A DNA stretch of 64,000 nt from Treponema sp. (GTDB lineage Bacteria; Spirochaetota; Spirochaetia; Treponematales; Treponemataceae): positions 78,541 through 142,540 of the forward strand of contig JAFUTH010000017.1 of the NCBI GenBank assembly GCA_017484285.1, in the 5' to 3' direction. The notes under the pieces are model-generated. The model saw only the letters and a list, made by a program, of their open reading frames with translations. It did no database searches and had not been told where the DNA came from. Positions 63,101-64,000 of this stretch are shown piece by piece (position 1 is the stretch's first letter; every line of letters begins with the position of its first letter). The position numbers and the translations under genes were made by a program.

Positions 63101-63254
63101 CCCACGCCATGAACCGCTCCATAGCCACGGCTTTAACGGGCGTATTTTTAATCACCCAGTCTGCCCATTTTTGGCAGGCAATGTCCGTCGGAAAGACAAA
63201 AACGGCATTCTGATTTGAAATTTGTTCGGTGAGAAGCGATTTGAGTTCTTGCAT
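60180..63254 (-). CDS. addB: PD-(D/E)XK nuclease/helicase-like subunit AddB
   Basis: 1024 aa, shorter than Bacillus AddB (1166) and without a Walker A at the N-terminus, like other AddB proteins from this group. The C-terminal nuclease shows YFTCPRKWLFKNVLRL (about 695-710), GKIDCILASP, and FAIVDYKTSS (about 884), the RecB-type D..K core, followed by FQLPLYLYLL with the Q-x-x-x-Y motif. Cys residues at the CPRKW site and the C-terminal NCIDYQALCRRYF could hold an iron-sulphur cluster as in AddB. It should work with AddA in end resection and recombination. The defence island begins directly after its stop. Confidence 0.85.
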   Translation of the reverse strand: MQELKSLLTEQISNQNAVFVFPTDIACQKWADWVIKNTPVKAVAMERFMAWDKFKGECIRAKAENLRTVPSLMRKIFSDCLIQKNAESPFFKSLIVEAYAKESGGFASWIASILPSLQLWKKLRDTQLEARGSEGVEQSFSDSEDDAHLKAFYNSYKAAGFTDDEDRDFQILYDEYKAFLHAHSLFDPAWIEPDFSGDGREYFLIYPETLEDWEQYRHKLSGIEKIHFVGVPEEEGAYEAYFFENSGLELKDVALFLREMHEQNGIEWSDMAVNVPNLDNFGSYLDREFSLYEIPHSVRYSRPLSSYGAGAFFSQLQECVENQFSYESLKNLLLNEDIPWANKATIENLLLFGRMNNCICTAGELRFEKNRAVTVWDESFAHPKDDRGTLLNSDELIKNLYKNLAELIPPMVRAKKFSEIREGYERFKENFFDMAAFQEMPLSNNVLSRCITSLNEIVDLEEEFHDYAVASPFSFFVSHLSTVQYLSQGESRAVQVYPYKSAPAAPYKIHVVVDSTQDSLSVADSFKPLDFLNENKRRIFMKMGEIDQSLGFSDSDPTFDFVKLYQHSALEKAYFTASRHAYNGEYGFFYGKLSETEGKSSKNRTDSFSEEKKSLLSGNPYSNLKKVYAKQAAGLSLWKKSHASEKKDSGLFEKNEKFTALIQNRLHFLKENASSYRAKNPLLLEKIEVTPTTLKQYFTCPRKWLFKNVLRLAPLDNEAELIDEYILGTVNHKIFELFSKKLMEAKKPLCTGETADHLGSEYRKILIDSINEAVSPEHKNSAFKEIFSELSERTQASQTTIKIISSQYKIADEARAEENANFRMLEKSLFHLCDIFRGFTVYAVEKEVCALPPESESGECGYYLAGKIDCILASPNETEFAIVDYKTSSVPKNLKVKEQEPNKKEKIIDFQLPLYLYLLENNVNESERLAVTIAQFYSIKNVAETPFLGQTENGKANKITDEEVNLAKAEMLKYTRRFYEEVTSEQFAVTALNQSRTVCTAKGEFDNCIDYQALCRRYFTVSGE

Positions 63255-63298
63255 GATGATACTATTTTATCATCTATGCGCAACTAGCGACAAGAAAA

Positions 63299-63865
63299 TT
63301 ATTTCCAAATGAATTGAAGCATGGTGATGTCGTCAAACTGCTCGGCGTCGCCCACGAATTCATCGATTTTCTCGCGGACTTTTTTTAGCACATCAGGAGC
63401 GGAAAGATTTTCGGTCGTTTTCATCGCCTCTAAAAGCCGCTCTTCCTCAAAAAGCTGTTTCTCGCTATTCGTTGCTTCGGTCACGCCGTCGGAATAGACG
63501 AAAATGCGGTCGCCCTTTGAAAGCGTGATTGTATGCTCAACATACGGAAAATCTTCCATGCCGCCGAGAACGAAATTCGGCTTTTCTCTAAGATACGAGA
63601 ATTCACCCTCATGATACAGCACGGGATACGGATGCCCCGCGCTCACAAAGCGAAGCTCGCCCGTACTGAAAGTGAGAATTCCGAGCCAGCAGGTGACGAA
63701 CAACTCCGACTCGTTTCCCTTGCAGAGCTGATTGTTCGTTTTCTCGAAAATTTCAGCGGGAGAAAGCCCGATCATTGCATAAGAATCGAGAAGTGCCTTG
63801 CTCTTTCCCATAAAAAGCGCGGCGGGAACGCCCTTCCCCGAAACATCGCCCACCGTAATCTGAAG
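63299..63865 (-). pseudogene. RsbU/SpoIIE-type phosphatase, N-terminus removed by an IS element
   Basis: About 189 residues remain, all PP2C/SpoIIE-like: ITVGDVSGKGVPAALFMG (metal-binding DVSGKG), FVSAGHPYPVLY, DRIFVYSDGVTEATN (DGVTEA) and QFDDITMLQF at the end. These phosphatases dephosphorylate anti-anti-sigma factors or act as signalling outputs. The start of the phosphatase domain (the GGDFYD part) and any sensor are missing because the frame runs into the left end of an insertion sequence at 63866; residues before LQITVGD come from the IS. It should be inactive. Confidence 0.85.
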
Positions 63866-64000
63866 TGCACCCCAAAAGTTAGACATAAAGTTTAATTTTG
63901 GAGGTGCATTTTTTATGTCCAAATACACAGAAGCTTTTAAGATGTCAGTTATAAAAAAACATCTTGAAGAAGAAATACCTGTAAGGCAATTATCAAGAGA
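63866..64000 (+). mobile_element. Left end of an IS3-family (IS150-like) insertion sequence
   Basis: The end sequence TGCACCCCAAAAGTTAGACA resembles IS150-group terminal repeats and is followed after 30 bases by a GGAGGTG ribosome site and the first transposase frame. The element continues past the window. Confidence 0.85.
63915..64000 (+). CDS. IS3-family transposase OrfA (N-terminal 28 residues)
   Basis: The visible part (MSKYTEAFKMSVIKKHLEEE...) is the beginning of the helix-turn-helix DNA-binding protein OrfA; OrfB with the DDE domain would follow outside the window. GGAGGTG lies 8 bases before the ATG. Confidence 0.85.
   Translation, partial: MSKYTEAFKMSVIKKHLEEEIPVRQLSR

Noticed and set aside
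61725..63218. Plus-strand frames of 176 and 283 codons inside addB
   Set aside because: Antisense shadows; products are basic and without motifs, while AddB nuclease motifs are clear.

Overview
The window looks like chromosomal DNA of a host-associated spirochaete, most likely a Treponema. The signs are many lipoprotein signal peptides in an organism with outer-membrane proteins, an mglBAC galactose operon with a lone tRNA-Val behind it, an AddAB recombination nuclease, a desulfoferrodoxin (anaerobe), hexuronate catabolism of the gut type, several c-di-GMP proteins and an AAA-ATPase-like/PD-(D/E)XK protein of the kind that is multicopy in gut Treponema. The genus is inferred from gene content; no rRNA is present.

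Layout. 1-2031 (minus): a cobalamin riboswitch with its terminator, then a lipoprotein CbiK-like chelatase translationally coupled to a secreted NEAT-like protein cut by the window edge. 2106-5092 (plus): a FadL-type porin and a secreted class-3 lipase behind a palindromic operator. 5217-7472 (minus): a small unknown gene and cstA. 7696-10939 (plus): a secreted peptide, tcdA, a 22-bp tandem repeat and the AAA-ATPase-like protein. 11081-23369 (minus): one giant surface lipoprotein gene (about 4,095 codons) broken near its 3' end by a one-base frameshift. 23544-31159: hexuronate genes (GPH symporter, beta-glucuronidase, an OMP stub, a divergent AraC regulator, uxuA, uxuB), with a similar LacI-type operator before both plus-strand transcripts. 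31244-38489: two transcription units that each join a solute-binding protein to c-di-GMP enzymes, without any transporter membrane genes, flanking a zinc-type macrodomain gene. 38582-43142: mglB-mglA-mglC. 43214-44379: tRNA-Val, an AT-hook-like coiled-coil protein and superoxide reductase. 44437-63254: addA and addB on the minus strand, normally neighbours but here separated by a defence island of about 11.8 kb. From 63299: a RsbU/SpoIIE-type phosphatase cut by an IS3-type element that runs off the right edge.

The most interesting system is the island at 48417-60170. It holds a PLD-SNF2 helicase overlapping an Eco57I-like adenine methyltransferase by ATGA. Facing the methyltransferase are a small serine recombinase, an inverted complete spare target-recognition cassette, an AbiEi/AbiEii toxin-antitoxin pair and a second, half-length spare cassette. 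A 136-bp inverted repeat (135 of 136 identical) joins the methyltransferase to the first spare, in the same reading frame. A shorter repeat (22 bp in the methyltransferase and second spare, the inner 19 bp of it in the first spare) lies in the middle of all three recognition regions. Read together, this is a phase-variable restriction-modification system that could shuffle two proximal and three distal recognition halves, with a toxin-antitoxin module inside the invertible segment. The repeats and reading frames are seen directly; switching is inferred.
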